From Ramlibacter humi (GTDB lineage: Bacteria; Pseudomonadota; Gammaproteobacteria; Burkholderiales; Burkholderiaceae_C), in contig NZ_SMLK01000009.1 in NCBI RefSeq assembly GCF_004681975.1, positions 62,001 through 126,000 of the forward strand: a DNA stretch of 64,000 bases, in the 5' to 3' direction. Numbering within the stretch: the first letter of the stretch is position 1; the number at the start of each line of letters is the position of its first letter. The notes under the pieces were generated by a model that worked only from the letters and a program-made list of their open reading frames with translations, did no database searches and was not told the origin of the DNA. Made by a program: the position numbers and the translations under genes. Below, in pieces: positions 33,515-42,164 of the stretch.

Positions 33515-34836
33515 GCCGCCTTCCCCTTGCCCAGGATGCCGGCCAGCGCGCGCAGGCTTTCAGCGCGTGGGATTCCGCCGCCGTCCTGCCGCAGCCATCC
33601 CTGCAGGGATGGCTCCAGGGCCAACGCCTCATCCAGCGCCGCATTGGTGCCGTGCTGGTACGCGCCCAGGTCCACCATCTGCCGGTTGCGTTCGAGCACC
33701 GCCAGCTGCTGCACGGTGCGGACCACCAGCGCGCGCTCGTCACTGGTGGCCAGGTCCGGCAACAGGCGGCTGGCGCTTTGCAGCACGTCGATGGCGGGAT
33801 AGTGGCCCTGCTGCGCCAGCGCGCGAGAGAGCACCACGTGGCCGTCGAGGATGGCGCGCAGGCTGTCGGCCACCGGCTCGTTGAAATCGTCGCCTTCCAC
33901 CAGCACCGTGAGCAGCGCCGTGACGGAGCCGCCCGACGGCGTGGTGCCGCAGCGTTCGCAGATCTGCGGCAGTTCCGCGAACACGGAAGGCGTGTAGCCG
34001 CGCGCCGTGGCCGGCTCGCCCGCGGCCAGCCCGACCTCGCGCCGCGCCATCGCCAGCCGCGTGACCGAGTCCATGGTCAGCACCACGTCGCCGCCGCTTT
34101 CCGCGAAATGGCCGGCGATGGCCACCGCGGCATGCGCCGCGCGAAGCCGGGCCAGCGCCGGCTGGTCGGACGTGGCCACCACGACGACGGAGCGCGCGAG
34201 CCCTTCGGGTCCGAGCTGCTTCTCGATGAATTCACGCACCTCGCGCCCGCGCTCGCCCACCAGCGCGATGACGTTGACCTGGGCCTTCACGTGGCGCGCG
34301 ACCATGCCCAGCAAGGTGCTCTTGCCGACGCCGCTGCCGGCGAAGATGCCCACCCGCTGGCCGCGCCCGATGGTCAGCAGGCCGTCGATGCAGCGCACGC
34401 CGGTTTCCAGCACGCGCTCGATGCGCGGCCGCTGCAGCGGATTGGGTGCCGGTGCGTGCAGCGGGCGCCGCGCACGAGTGGCTGGCGCGGGACGCCCATC
34501 CAGCGGCTGGCCGAAGCCGTCGATGACGCGGCCCAGCAATTGCGATCCCACCGGCACGTCGGAGTGGTGGCCCAGCGCGACCACCTCGTCGCCGGCACCG
34601 ATGCCTTGGGTGCTTCCATAAGCCATGAGCGTGACTTCACCGCCGCGCAAGCCCACCACTTCCGCCAGCACGCCATCGCCGCCCTGCCCGGCCGCGCGGA
34701 TGCGGCAAAGCTCGCCGATGGTGGCCTGCGGGCCTTCGGCGTCGATCGCCAGCCCCTGCAAGCGGCGCACCTGCCCCAGGCGCCGGTGAAGCGGCACGGC
34801 GCGCAGATGCTCGCGATAGGCGCGCAGTGCCGTCAC
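33511..34836 (-). CDS. fliI: Flagellar-type export ATPase FliI
   Basis: A 441-residue F1-beta-like ATPase. Walker A is GSGVGKST (167-174), preceded by DGLLTIGRGQRVGIFA; then ALVGERGREVREF, Walker B in DVVLTMDSVTRLAMARREVGLAAGEPATARGYTPSVFAELPQICERCG, and DSLRAILDGHVVLSRALAQQGHYPAIDVLQSASRL. It energises unfolding and delivery of export substrates at the membrane gate. The GTG start overlaps the fliH stop as GTGA. All catalytic motifs are intact. Confidence 0.95.
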   Translation of the reverse strand: MTALRAYREHLRAVPLHRRLGQVRRLQGLAIDAEGPQATIGELCRIRAAGQGGDGVLAEVVGLRGGEVTLMAYGSTQGIGAGDEVVALGHHSDVPVGSQLLGRVIDGFGQPLDGRPAPATRARRPLHAPAPNPLQRPRIERVLETGVRCIDGLLTIGRGQRVGIFAGSGVGKSTLLGMVARHVKAQVNVIALVGERGREVREFIEKQLGPEGLARSVVVVATSDQPALARLRAAHAAVAIAGHFAESGGDVVLTMDSVTRLAMARREVGLAAGEPATARGYTPSVFAELPQICERCGTTPSGGSVTALLTVLVEGDDFNEPVADSLRAILDGHVVLSRALAQQGHYPAIDVLQSASRLLPDLATSDERALVVRTVQQLAVLERNRQMVDLGAYQHGTNAALDEALALEPSLQGWLRQDGGGIPRAESLRALAGILGKGKAA

Positions 34837-35588
34837 TCGCCGCCTCCCTGCGCGCGCCGCGCACGGACTTCCAGAAGCCCCTGGAGGCATTCCTCGAGCA
34901 GCGTTTCCAGCCGCGCGTCGAGCGCCGCGGACGCGCTGCGCGCGATGCAGCCGCCGGTGGCAACGGAAACATCGGCCACCCACCGCGTCGCCTCTTGCGC
35001 GCCTGGTTCCGACCGAAGCAACGGCAGGTCGTCCGGGTGCACGTGGAAAGCCGCGCCGGCACGGGCCTGATCGCGCAACTGCCGCACCTGCGCCCGGATG
35101 CCTTCCGGCGTGACCAGGGCGCTGCCCAGCACGCGGCACGCCAGTTCGTAGGCGAGCGCCACCGCCTCGTCCTCGGCCAGTTCGCGCCACGCCGCCTGCT
35201 GCTGGTCGACGGCAGCGGCCAGGGCCTGCAGCCGGCTCTCGCGCTCGCGCAGCGGTTCCATGGCTTCGGCGACAGCCTTGTCCAGCGCGGCGGCCGCGGC
35301 GGCCTGCGCGTCGGCCTGGCCTTTCTTCAGGCCTTCGTCGTAGCCCGCGCGCAGGCCTTCCTCCCGGCCGGCCCTCAGGCCCTCTTCGCGGCCGAGACGC
35401 ACGGCCTCCTCGCGCGCACGGGCCAGCACAGCCTCGTGCAGCTTTTCGGGATCGATCGCGTGCACGGCCGGCGCGGCACCGGCGGTGGGCGCCGCGGGAA
35501 ACACCGCGCGGCGGCCGATGCGCACGCTTTCCGGCTGCAGCGATGCGTCGCGCAGCACGAGGCCGGCTTCGATTCCCGTCCCGCTCAC
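34833..35588 (-). CDS. fliH: FliH-like ATPase regulator
   Basis: A 251-residue protein. The GTG at 35588 is chosen because it overlaps the fliG stop (GTGA), like other junctions in this run. The middle has the family's glycine-spaced helical repeats (RLGREEGLRAGREEGLRAGYDEGLKKGQ), then a long Ala-rich coiled coil and the C-terminal domain (ELACRVLGSALVTPEGIRAQVRQLRDQ...HVHPDDLPLL...SASAALDARLETLLEEC). FliH binds and restrains FliI and links it to FliN. The GxxxG pattern and domain order are clear. Confidence 0.85.
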   Translation of the reverse strand: MSGTGIEAGLVLRDASLQPESVRIGRRAVFPAAPTAGAAPAVHAIDPEKLHEAVLARAREEAVRLGREEGLRAGREEGLRAGYDEGLKKGQADAQAAAAAALDKAVAEAMEPLRERESRLQALAAAVDQQQAAWRELAEDEAVALAYELACRVLGSALVTPEGIRAQVRQLRDQARAGAAFHVHPDDLPLLRSEPGAQEATRWVADVSVATGGCIARSASAALDARLETLLEECLQGLLEVRARRAQGGGE

Positions 35589-36106
35589 CGCCGCATCCCT
35601 TTCCAAAGCAGGCGCGACAACGGTCCCCATCCGCGCCCGCCGGCCGGCTTGACCTCGCCACCCGTTTGCAGGCGCCGCCAAAGCACTTCACACAACGCCT
35701 GCTGCAAGGCCGGCGCCTGCGTGGAAGCCGATGCCTCGACGCCGCCAAGTGCCAGGGCCACCTCGTTCCTCCAGGGCCATGCGCGCAGGCCGAGCAGCGT
35801 GGAGACGAGCCGTGCCGGCTCCGGCCGCAGCACCTCCACCAGCAGCCGCACCTGGGAAGGCGACAGACGCTCCAGTCGATCGGCCGCGCCCATCGCCGCC
35901 GGCTGCGGCGCCGCTTCGACGACGTCCTTCAGCAAGGCATGGTCGGGCGGGATGTCCAGCTCGCGCAATTCGTCGAGCAGCCCTTCCATTTCCACGCGAT
36001 CGCGCGGTGCGAGCGAGTCCAGCAACCATTCGCGATCGGGCTTCGGCAACGCATGCACCAACAGCGCGGCCCGGCGATGCGAAGCGGCAGGCAAGGCCAA
36101 CGTCAT
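35585..36106 (-). CDS. fliG: Short, divergent FliG-like protein
   Basis: A 173-residue protein in the fliG position, overlapping both fliF (ATGA) and fliH (GTGA). Canonical FliG is about 330 residues with N-terminal FliF-binding, middle FliM-binding and C-terminal torque domains. Here two short FliG-like helical parts are seen: HRRAALLVHALPKPDREWLLDSLAPRDRVEMEGLLDEL and LERLSPSQVRLLVEVLRPEPARLVSTLLGLRAWPW. The charged C-terminal torque helix that meets the MotA stator is not present. It resembles the adaptor SctK of injectisomes more than a rotor. Identification is positional plus weak similarity. Confidence 0.55.
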   Translation of the reverse strand: MTLALPAASHRRAALLVHALPKPDREWLLDSLAPRDRVEMEGLLDELRELDIPPDHALLKDVVEAAPQPAAMGAADRLERLSPSQVRLLVEVLRPEPARLVSTLLGLRAWPWRNEVALALGGVEASASTQAPALQQALCEVLWRRLQTGGEVKPAGGRGWGPLSRLLWKGMRR

Positions 36107-37548
36107 CGCGCATCCCCGACAGGTGCGATCAGCGCGGCTTCCGCCGGCCGGGCGCCGTCGCCCTCGCGCAGCCACGCTTCGACACGGCGCAGCGCAACCT
36201 GCCGCTGCTCCTGCGAGAGCGGTGCACCGGGCGCGGCGGCGCGGCGGCGGGCCCACAGCAGCAGCGAAGCCGCTGCTGTCAGGATGAACAGCGCCAGCAC
36301 CGCGATGGCCCATGGCGCAGAGCTGTCCTGCCCCGGCCCCGCAGGCGCCTTCGGCGCAGCGGGCTCGGCACCGGCCACCGGCGGAGCAGCGGCCGCCTGT
36401 GCCGCGTGCATGGACTGCACGACGACAGCATCGCCCCGCTCGGGTGAGGCGCCCACGGCGACCGCAACCAGCTTGCGCGCCTGTTCCTGCTGCTGCTCGT
36501 CCAGCGGCTGCCGAACGACGGCCACCACCTGGATGCGGCGGATGGAGCCGGGCTGGCTCACCACCTGCTCCACGCGCCGGCCGGCCTGGTATTCCACTTC
36601 GCGCTGCATGCTGCTGCCGCGTGCGCCCTGTGCATCGCCGCCGCGCGCATCCGGCGCGCCGTTGTCGCGGCTGGACTCGCGCTCGCGCACCATCACGCCT
36701 GCGGTTGCGCCGCCGCGGCCGTCGGGGCCGCCGATCACGTCTTCGGTGGTGACGCGCACCTGGTCCATGTTCAGCGTGACGTCCACGCTGGCCAGCGCCT
36801 GCCCGGCGCCGAACGCGCGTTCCAGCACCAGCGCCGCCTTGCGCGACAGGTAGTTCTCGGTCTCGCGCTTGAGGTCCAGCCGCCCGCCGGCGCCGGCCTG
36901 CTCGCCATCGTCGGAAGCGCGGCTGAGCGCCACGCCCTGGTGGTCGACCACCGTGACCTCCTGCGCCGCGAGCCCGGGCACGGAGGCCGCCACCAGCCGC
37001 TGGATGCCATTGACCTGGTCCGGCCGCAGCGCCTGGCCCGTCCGCATGGTCAGCGTGATGGCCGCCTTCGGTTTGGAGGACGCCTGCCGGAACAGGCCCT
37101 GCTCTGGAAGCGCCAGGTGCACGCGCACGTCGCGCACTTCCGGGAACGACAGGATGGTGCGGGTGAGCTCGCCCTGCAGCGCGCGCTGGTAGTTGATCTT
37201 CTGCGCGAACTCGGTCATGCCGAATTCGGCATTGTTGAACAGCTCCAGTCCCACCGCCCCGCGGAGCGGCAGGTCCTTGCCCATCAGCTTGAGGCGTGTG
37301 GCGTGCACCTGCGGCTTGTCCACCAGCAACGTGGTGCCGCCGTCCGCCACCGTGTAAGGCACTTTCTGCTTTTCCAGCTCCTGCGCCATGACGGCGGCAT
37401 CTTCCGGCTTCAGGTCGGAGAACAGCACCGCCTGCTCCGTGCGCAGCAGCCACCAGCCGCCGGCCAGCGTCGCCGCGGCGATGACCGCCACGCCCGCCGC
37501 CAGGCCCACCTTCGCGCGCGTGTCCAGCGCTTCCCACCAGGCTTTCAT
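36103..37548 (-). CDS. fliF: MS-ring protein FliF
   Basis: A 481-residue inner-membrane ring protein with two membrane helices (VGLAAGVAVIAAATLAGGWWLL at the start and APWAIAVLALFILTAAASLLLWARRR near the end). Between them are the YscJ/FliF ring-building domains (VLFSDLKPEDAAVMAQELEKQKVPYTV..., FGMTEFAQKINYQRALQGELTRTI, VRVHLALPE, the RBM3-like block) and an RQPL-containing segment. It is somewhat shorter than usual (about 550), and the cytoplasmic tail after the second helix is about 45 residues, giving little surface for a full FliG. Confidence 0.92.
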   Translation of the reverse strand: MKAWWEALDTRAKVGLAAGVAVIAAATLAGGWWLLRTEQAVLFSDLKPEDAAVMAQELEKQKVPYTVADGGTTLLVDKPQVHATRLKLMGKDLPLRGAVGLELFNNAEFGMTEFAQKINYQRALQGELTRTILSFPEVRDVRVHLALPEQGLFRQASSKPKAAITLTMRTGQALRPDQVNGIQRLVAASVPGLAAQEVTVVDHQGVALSRASDDGEQAGAGGRLDLKRETENYLSRKAALVLERAFGAGQALASVDVTLNMDQVRVTTEDVIGGPDGRGGATAGVMVRERESSRDNGAPDARGGDAQGARGSSMQREVEYQAGRRVEQVVSQPGSIRRIQVVAVVRQPLDEQQQEQARKLVAVAVGASPERGDAVVVQSMHAAQAAAAPPVAGAEPAAPKAPAGPGQDSSAPWAIAVLALFILTAAASLLLWARRRAAAPGAPLSQEQRQVALRRVEAWLREGDGARPAEAALIAPVGDAR

Positions 37549-37558
37549 GTTCCGCTCC

Positions 37559-37870
37559 CTACACCTGCATCCGCATGACTTCCTGGTACGCCTCGAGCAC
37601 GCGGTTGCGCGCCTGCAGCATCACCTGGAAGGCGATGCGGCTTTCTTCGAGGCGAACCATCACCTGGTGCAGGTTCTGCGTTTCGCCCAGCGCCAGTTGC
37701 TGCAGGTCGGTCTGGCTCGTCTTGAGCTGCTCGTTGAGCTGCTGCAGGCCCTCGGTGACGAGATTGCCGAAAGGCGCCTGCACGCCTTGCGCAGCCCCGG
37801 CGGAAGGCAGCGACGGCAGCGGCGCCACTTCGTCGTGCTGGCCCAGGCCCTGGATGGATTCGATGTTCAT
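37559..37870 (-). CDS. fliE: Basal-body adaptor FliE
   Basis: A 103-residue protein with the FliE C-terminal signature: SQTDLQQLALGETQNLHQVMVRLEESRIAFQVMLQARNRVLEAYQEVMRMQV, including the closing EVMRM. FliE connects the MS ring to the proximal rod and is the first exported axial component. The ATG overlaps the flgC stop (ATGA), and the stop is 10 bp before fliF. Size is normal. Confidence 0.93.
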   Translation of the reverse strand: MNIESIQGLGQHDEVAPLPSLPSAGAAQGVQAPFGNLVTEGLQQLNEQLKTSQTDLQQLALGETQNLHQVMVRLEESRIAFQVMLQARNRVLEAYQEVMRMQV

Positions 37871-38301
37871 GTGCCGCGCCCGATCTCCAGGGTTTTCAGC
37901 GCGAGGGTGCGCGCGGTGTTCAGGGCGGCCACGTTGGCCTCATAGGCCCGGGTGGCGCTCATCATGCTGACCATCTCCGTCGCCGCATCGACGGCGGGAT
38001 AGGCGACCAGGCCCTGTTCGTTGGCGAGCGGATGTCCCGGTTCCTGCACCAGCCGCGGCGCGATGGCCGCGGGCTCCACTTCCGCGGCAGGCAGCGACGC
38101 CGCCTCGAGGCCGCTTTCCACCAGGCTGCCGAAGGCCCCCGGTTGCGCCGCGCGCGCGACCACGTGCAGCGGCTGGTAGGCCGGCGCGGCAGGGTCCTGC
38201 ACCACGTTGGCGTGGGCCAGGTTCATGGCCGCGACTTCGACTCGCGTGCGCTCCAGCGCCATGCCGGCGGCGCTGACCGCGAAGGACCGTAGGTAATCCA
38301 T
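37867..38301 (-). CDS. flgC: Proximal rod protein FlgC
   Basis: A 144-residue rod protein. The N terminus MDYLRSFAVSAAGMALERTRVEVAAMNLAHANVV matches the helical flagellar rod signature, and the C terminus VAYPAVDAATEMVSMMSATRAYEANVAALNTARTLALKTLEIGRG is characteristic of FlgC. With FlgB and FlgF it forms the proximal rod in the periplasm after export. It starts 3 bp after the flgB stop. Confidence 0.93.
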   Translation of the reverse strand: MDYLRSFAVSAAGMALERTRVEVAAMNLAHANVVQDPAAPAYQPLHVVARAAQPGAFGSLVESGLEAASLPAAEVEPAAIAPRLVQEPGHPLANEQGLVAYPAVDAATEMVSMMSATRAYEANVAALNTARTLALKTLEIGRGT

Positions 38302-38304
38302 GGC

Positions 38305-38688
38305 TTATTTCTTCCCGTCAGCCGCCGCCGCGGCGAGGATGGAGAGGTGCCGCGACAGGCCTTGCGTGAGGGCCTGGTACTGCACGGCGTTGCGGGCCAT
38401 CTCGGCCATTTCCTGGTCGACCTGCACCTTGACCGGCCGGCCTTGCGCGTCCGTCGCCGGTTCCACCTGCATGCGCACGCCCGCGAGCGCGAAGGCGTCG
38501 ACCGAGCCCTTGTCGCGCAGCGTCTGGCGGGCCTCGGCCAGCCGGTCCTCGAACGACAGGCGCACCGGCACGTAGCCTTCGGTGGCCGCATTCGCGATGT
38601 TCGCGGCGATGGTCTCGTGCCGGCGGCTGGCTGCCTCCAGGCCAAGCGACAGCGCCGCTGTCGTGATCGCCTCCAGTTGCTGGGTCAC
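38305..38688 (-). CDS. flgB: Proximal rod protein FlgB
   Basis: A 127-residue rod protein with the N-terminal motif LGLEAASRRHETIAANIANAATEGYVP and the FlgB-type DQEMAEMARNAVQYQALTQGLSRHLSILAAAAADGKK ending. It starts the rod-hook axial structure together with FliE and FlgC. It follows flgI by 19 bp. Length and motifs are as expected. Confidence 0.92.
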   Translation of the reverse strand: MTQQLEAITTAALSLGLEAASRRHETIAANIANAATEGYVPVRLSFEDRLAEARQTLRDKGSVDAFALAGVRMQVEPATDAQGRPVKVQVDQEMAEMARNAVQYQALTQGLSRHLSILAAAAADGKK

Positions 38689-38707
38689 TGCATTCCTCCT
38701 TTTCCGG

Positions 38708-39826
38708 TTACTGGATCACGAGGTCGCCGTGCAGCGCGCCGGCGGCCTTCACCGCACGCAGGATCGAAATGATGTCCCGCGTGCTCGTCTTCATCCGCGC
38801 GAGCGACTGCACCAGGTCGGAGACCGTGCCCGCGCCCGCCAGGAAGCCGGTGCCGCCGGCCTCCTCCACATCCATCTGCGTGTTCGTCACCACCGCCGTG
38901 ACCACGCCGGGTCCGGCACGGTCGAGGAAGGAAGGCTGCGACACGCTGTTCTGGCTGGTGATGGTCACCTTCAGGTCGCCATGCGAGATCGCCACCGGCG
39001 AGATGTGCACGTCGCCGCCGGAAACGACCGTGCCGGTGCGCTCGTTGATCACCACGCGCGCGCGGCGGTCGGGCTCGACCGTCACGTTCTCCAGCCGGGC
39101 GAGGAAGCCGACCGGCTCGTCGCGCAGCGCGGCGGGGACCTGCACCTCGATGCCCGATGCGTCGCGTGCCCGCGCGAGACCCGGACCCAGCTGCTCGTTG
39201 ATGGCCGTGGCGATGCGGCTGGCGGTGGTGTAGTCCGGCTCGGCCAGCACGAAGGTCACCTGGCTGCGTGCCGGCTGCGTGTTCTCCATGCCGACTTCCA
39301 CCGTCGCACCGGAAGGGATGGCGCCGGCGGTCGGGTGGTTTTTCTGGACCACGTTGCCGTTCGCGTCGTAGCGGTGGCCGCCGACGGAAACAGGGCCCTG
39401 CGCCAGCGCGTACACGCGGCCGTTGGGCGCACGCAGCGCGGTGAGCAGCAGGCTGCCGCCCACCAGGCTGCGCGCATCGCCGCTGGAGGCGACCTGCACG
39501 TCCAGCGTGTCCCCTTCGCGGGCGAAGGCCGGCAGCGAAGCGCTCACCATCACCACGGCCACGTTGCGGCTGTTCACCTGCTCGGGCGGAACGCTCAGGT
39601 TGAACTGCGACAGCACGTTCGACAGCGCCTGCCGGGTCGCGCGGTTGGCCGAGGAGTCACCCGTGCCCGCCAGGCCGGTGACGATGCCCGTCCCCACCAG
39701 CACGTTGTCCCGCCAGCCCTGGACCTTGCCCAGGTCCTTCACGCGCAGCGGGGTGGCCAAGGCAGCCGCGGCGGCCAGCACCAGCGCGAGGAAGGCGGCT
39801 TGTTTCCTGAGGGAAAGCTTGCGCAT
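38708..39826 (-). CDS. flgI: P-ring protein FlgI
   Basis: A 372-residue periplasmic ring protein. The ATG at 39826, not the more upstream one, gives a good signal peptide (KQAAFLALVLAAAAALA). The mature part has the family hallmarks RVKDLGKVQGWRDNVLVGTGIVTGLAGTGDS, VNSRNVAVVMVSASLPAFAREGDTLDV, VGGSLLLTALRAPNGRVYALAQG and the C-terminal SDLVQSLARMKTSTRDIISILRAVKAAGALHGDLVIQ. It forms the peptidoglycan-level bushing. It starts 2 bp after flgH. A P ring implies a rod crossing the periplasm, as in true flagella and unlike injectisomes. Confidence 0.94.
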   Translation of the reverse strand: MRKLSLRKQAAFLALVLAAAAALATPLRVKDLGKVQGWRDNVLVGTGIVTGLAGTGDSSANRATRQALSNVLSQFNLSVPPEQVNSRNVAVVMVSASLPAFAREGDTLDVQVASSGDARSLVGGSLLLTALRAPNGRVYALAQGPVSVGGHRYDANGNVVQKNHPTAGAIPSGATVEVGMENTQPARSQVTFVLAEPDYTTASRIATAINEQLGPGLARARDASGIEVQVPAALRDEPVGFLARLENVTVEPDRRARVVINERTGTVVSGGDVHISPVAISHGDLKVTITSQNSVSQPSFLDRAGPGVVTAVVTNTQMDVEEAGGTGFLAGAGTVSDLVQSLARMKTSTRDIISILRAVKAAGALHGDLVIQ

Positions 39827-39828
39827 CT

Positions 39829-40410
39829 TCAAAGCCCCAGGAAGTCGGCGAGCTGCCGCCACCACGCGCGCTGCTGGCGCTCGCTGATGTCGCCTTCGCC
39901 GAGGTACGTGATGCGCGCATCGGCGATACGGGTGGACTGCACCACGTTGCCGTCGCTGATGTCGGCCGGACGCACCAGGCCTTCCAGCGTGACGCGCTGC
40001 AGCTCGTTGTTCACCGTGACCGCCTGCGTGCCGGCGACGCGCAACTGCCCGCCGGGCAGCACTTCCTGCACCGTGACGGTCAGGGTGGTGAGCAGGCGGC
40101 TGGTGCGCTGGGTCCGGCCGCCGCCGTCGAAGTCGCCGCCCAAACGGGCGGAGCTTTCGCCGACCACGCGCGCGCCATGGGTGAGCTCGGCGTTCAGGTT
40201 GTTGTTGCGCCGCGTTCCGGTGTCCGCGCTGCTCACCGCACTGGAGTTCTCGTACACCTGCACGGTGAGCACGTCACCCGGGCGGTACGCCTTGTTGTCG
40301 CCCGTGAGCGGCCGCCAGGTGTCTTCGCGGAACAGGCTCTGCGCCCGCACGGCCGGAAAGGCAGCCGCCGCCAACAGCGCAGCAGCCAGGGTCCTTCGAG
40401 AGGGATTCAT
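39829..40410 (-). CDS. flgH: L-ring protein FlgH without a lipobox cysteine
   Basis: A 193-residue protein with the FlgH body: SLFREDTWRPLTGDNKAYRPGDVLTVQVYENSSAVSSADTGTRR, LTTLTVTVQEVLPGGQLRVAGTQAVTVNNELQRVTLEGLVRPADISDGNVVQSTRIADARITYLGEG and a hydrophobic end. FlgH normally is a lipoprotein anchored in the outer membrane. Here the leader RRTLAAALLAAAAFPAVRAQS ends in a signal-peptidase-I type AxA site, and no Cys occurs near it. The ring may therefore be unlipidated. The ATG overlaps the flgA stop by 4 bp. Confidence 0.9.
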   Translation of the reverse strand: MNPSRRTLAAALLAAAAFPAVRAQSLFREDTWRPLTGDNKAYRPGDVLTVQVYENSSAVSSADTGTRRNNNLNAELTHGARVVGESSARLGGDFDGGGRTQRTSRLLTTLTVTVQEVLPGGQLRVAGTQAVTVNNELQRVTLEGLVRPADISDGNVVQSTRIADARITYLGEGDISERQQRAWWRQLADFLGL

Positions 40411-41360
40411 CGGGCGATCTCCAGTTGTCCCGGGCCGACGACCCGTGCCGTGACCTGGGCCATGGCGCCCGGCTGGCGTACGCGAACGTTCTCGCCGGCG
40501 CGCCCGTCCTGCAGCACCTCCACGCGCGCCTCGGTCATCACCGCGCCGGTTCCGGAACGCAGGGATGCCCACTGACCGCGCTGCACCAGCGGGACCGGAG
40601 CCGCATCTCGGGCCCTCAGAGGCTCACCGGCATGCAGCGCGTGGGTGGCACGCACCGGATCGCCTGCTTGCCTGGCGAGCGGTGCGCCATCGAGGGCCGC
40701 GATGTCGATCCCGCGTTTCTCGACATTGGCGGCATCCAGCGGCGCACCCGCCTCGACCGGCCGCGCCGCGACAGGAATTTCGCGCCACGCCTGAACCGCG
40801 AAGGAGACGGGTACGGTGCGCACGAACCGGTTGCCGGACCACACGTCGACCCACACGACCATCCGGCTGCGCAGCGGCGACCGGGCCAGCGAACGCGCCT
40901 GCAGCCGCGGCGCGCCTTCCGGCACCTGCACGTCCTGCGGCGGCCACGCGAGCTGGACTTCGCTGCGTTCGCTGCGCGCGGAGAGCCATTCGCGCAATGC
41001 CTGCGAAGCCGCCCCTGCGATGGCCTCTCCCTCGACGGTGCGGCTGTCGGCCAGCACCAGCCCTTGCGCCGGTCCTTCCCAGGTGACGGTCCCGCGATCG
41101 TGCAGGCGCTGGCCGGCCCACGCCGCCAGCGCCTCGCGTTCCAGCGTCATGCCCTGCCCGGCCGCAGGCGCATGCCCTATGGGCAGCTTCACCAGCGCAC
41201 GCACCTGCGAGAGGTCGTCGCCCCGCACGCGGGCGACCTGGCCCAGCGTGACGGATCCCGAAGCGACACGCGATTGCGGCAGCAACTCGACCGACGCCTG
41301 GGCGGCCAGAGCGGTGCCGGCGCAGGCCAGGCCCGCCGAGAGTGCGGCGATCGCCTTCAT
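40407..41360 (-). CDS. flgA: P-ring chaperone FlgA
   Basis: A 317-residue periplasmic protein with a signal peptide (MKAIAALSAGLACAGTALAAQA). The SAF-like C-terminal half is typical: EIPVAARPVEAGAPLDAANVEKRGIDIAAL, RATHALHAGEPLRARDAAPVPLVQRGQWASLRSGTGAVMTEARVEVLQDGRAGENVRVRQPGAMAQVTARVVGPG. FlgA helps FlgI assemble in the periplasm. It is longer than the usual about 220-240 residues because of an extra N-terminal domain. It overlaps flgG and flgH by 4 bp each. Confidence 0.88.
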   Translation of the reverse strand: MKAIAALSAGLACAGTALAAQASVELLPQSRVASGSVTLGQVARVRGDDLSQVRALVKLPIGHAPAAGQGMTLEREALAAWAGQRLHDRGTVTWEGPAQGLVLADSRTVEGEAIAGAASQALREWLSARSERSEVQLAWPPQDVQVPEGAPRLQARSLARSPLRSRMVVWVDVWSGNRFVRTVPVSFAVQAWREIPVAARPVEAGAPLDAANVEKRGIDIAALDGAPLARQAGDPVRATHALHAGEPLRARDAAPVPLVQRGQWASLRSGTGAVMTEARVEVLQDGRAGENVRVRQPGAMAQVTARVVGPGQLEIAR

Positions 41361-42133
41361 CGCCGCAGCCCGTTGATCATGCCCAGCATGTCGTCGGACG
41401 CCTGCACCACCTTGACGCTGGCCTCGTAGGCGCGCTGCGCCACCATGAGGTTGACCATCTCCTCGACCATCTTCACGTTGGAGCTCTCGAGGAAACCCTG
41501 CGCCAGCGTGCCCATCCCATCCTCGCCGGGCTTGCCGCCGATGGGTTCGCCCGACGCTTCCGTCGCGCGGTAGACGTTGCCACCCTGCGCCAGCAGGCCC
41601 TGCGGATTGGCGAAGCGCACCATCTCCAGCTGGCCCGCATCGACCGGCGCGCTCTGGCCCTTGAGCTGCGCCTGCACCCGGCCGTTCGGAGAGATCACGA
41701 TGGCACTGGCGCCTTCCGGGATGGCGATGCCGGGCTTGAGCGGCACGCCGGCCAGCGTGGCGAGCTGCCCGTCCGGATTCACCTTGAGCGTGCCACCCCG
41801 CGAGTACGCGCGCGTGCCATCGGGCATGGTGATCTCGAGGAAGCCATCGCCCTGCACGGCGACGTCCATCGGCGATTCGGTCTTCTTCAACTCGCCCGGC
41901 TCGAACAGCTTCACCGTGCTCGCCAGCGCCACGCCGGCGCCGCGCCCCTGCACCGCGGCAAGCGGAGCGTTCGCGCCCGCCGGTTGCGCCGCGCGCAACA
42001 CCAGGTCGGTGAAGCTCACGCGCGTCTTCTTGTACGCGGGCGTGTTCGCGTTGGTCAGGTTGTTGGCGATGGCGTCGACCTGGGCCTGCTGCGCCTGCAT
42101 GCCGGTGGCGCCGATGTAGAGAGCGTCGAACAT
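41357..42133 (-). CDS. flgG: Distal rod protein FlgG
   Basis: A 258-residue rod protein. N terminus: MFDALYIGATGMQAQQAQVDAIANNLTNANTPAYKKTRVSFTDL; middle: ESPMDVAVQGDGFLEI and DGTRAYSRGGTLKVNPDGQL; C terminus: GTLAQGFLESSNVKMVEEMVNLMVAQRAYEASVKVVQASDDMLGMINGLRR. All are FlgG hallmarks. It forms the distal rod through the P and L rings. It begins 31 bp after flgF, the widest gap in the run. Confidence 0.94.
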   Translation of the reverse strand: MFDALYIGATGMQAQQAQVDAIANNLTNANTPAYKKTRVSFTDLVLRAAQPAGANAPLAAVQGRGAGVALASTVKLFEPGELKKTESPMDVAVQGDGFLEITMPDGTRAYSRGGTLKVNPDGQLATLAGVPLKPGIAIPEGASAIVISPNGRVQAQLKGQSAPVDAGQLEMVRFANPQGLLAQGGNVYRATEASGEPIGGKPGEDGMGTLAQGFLESSNVKMVEEMVNLMVAQRAYEASVKVVQASDDMLGMINGLRR

Positions 42134-42164
42134 GGAACGGGACTCCTCGGGAATGGGTGGTTGC

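Noticed and set aside
32380-35070. An 896-residue plus-strand frame opposite fliK-fliJ-fliI-fliH
   Set aside because: Shadow of well-supported flagellar genes; composition is Arg/Ala/His-rich and unstructured.
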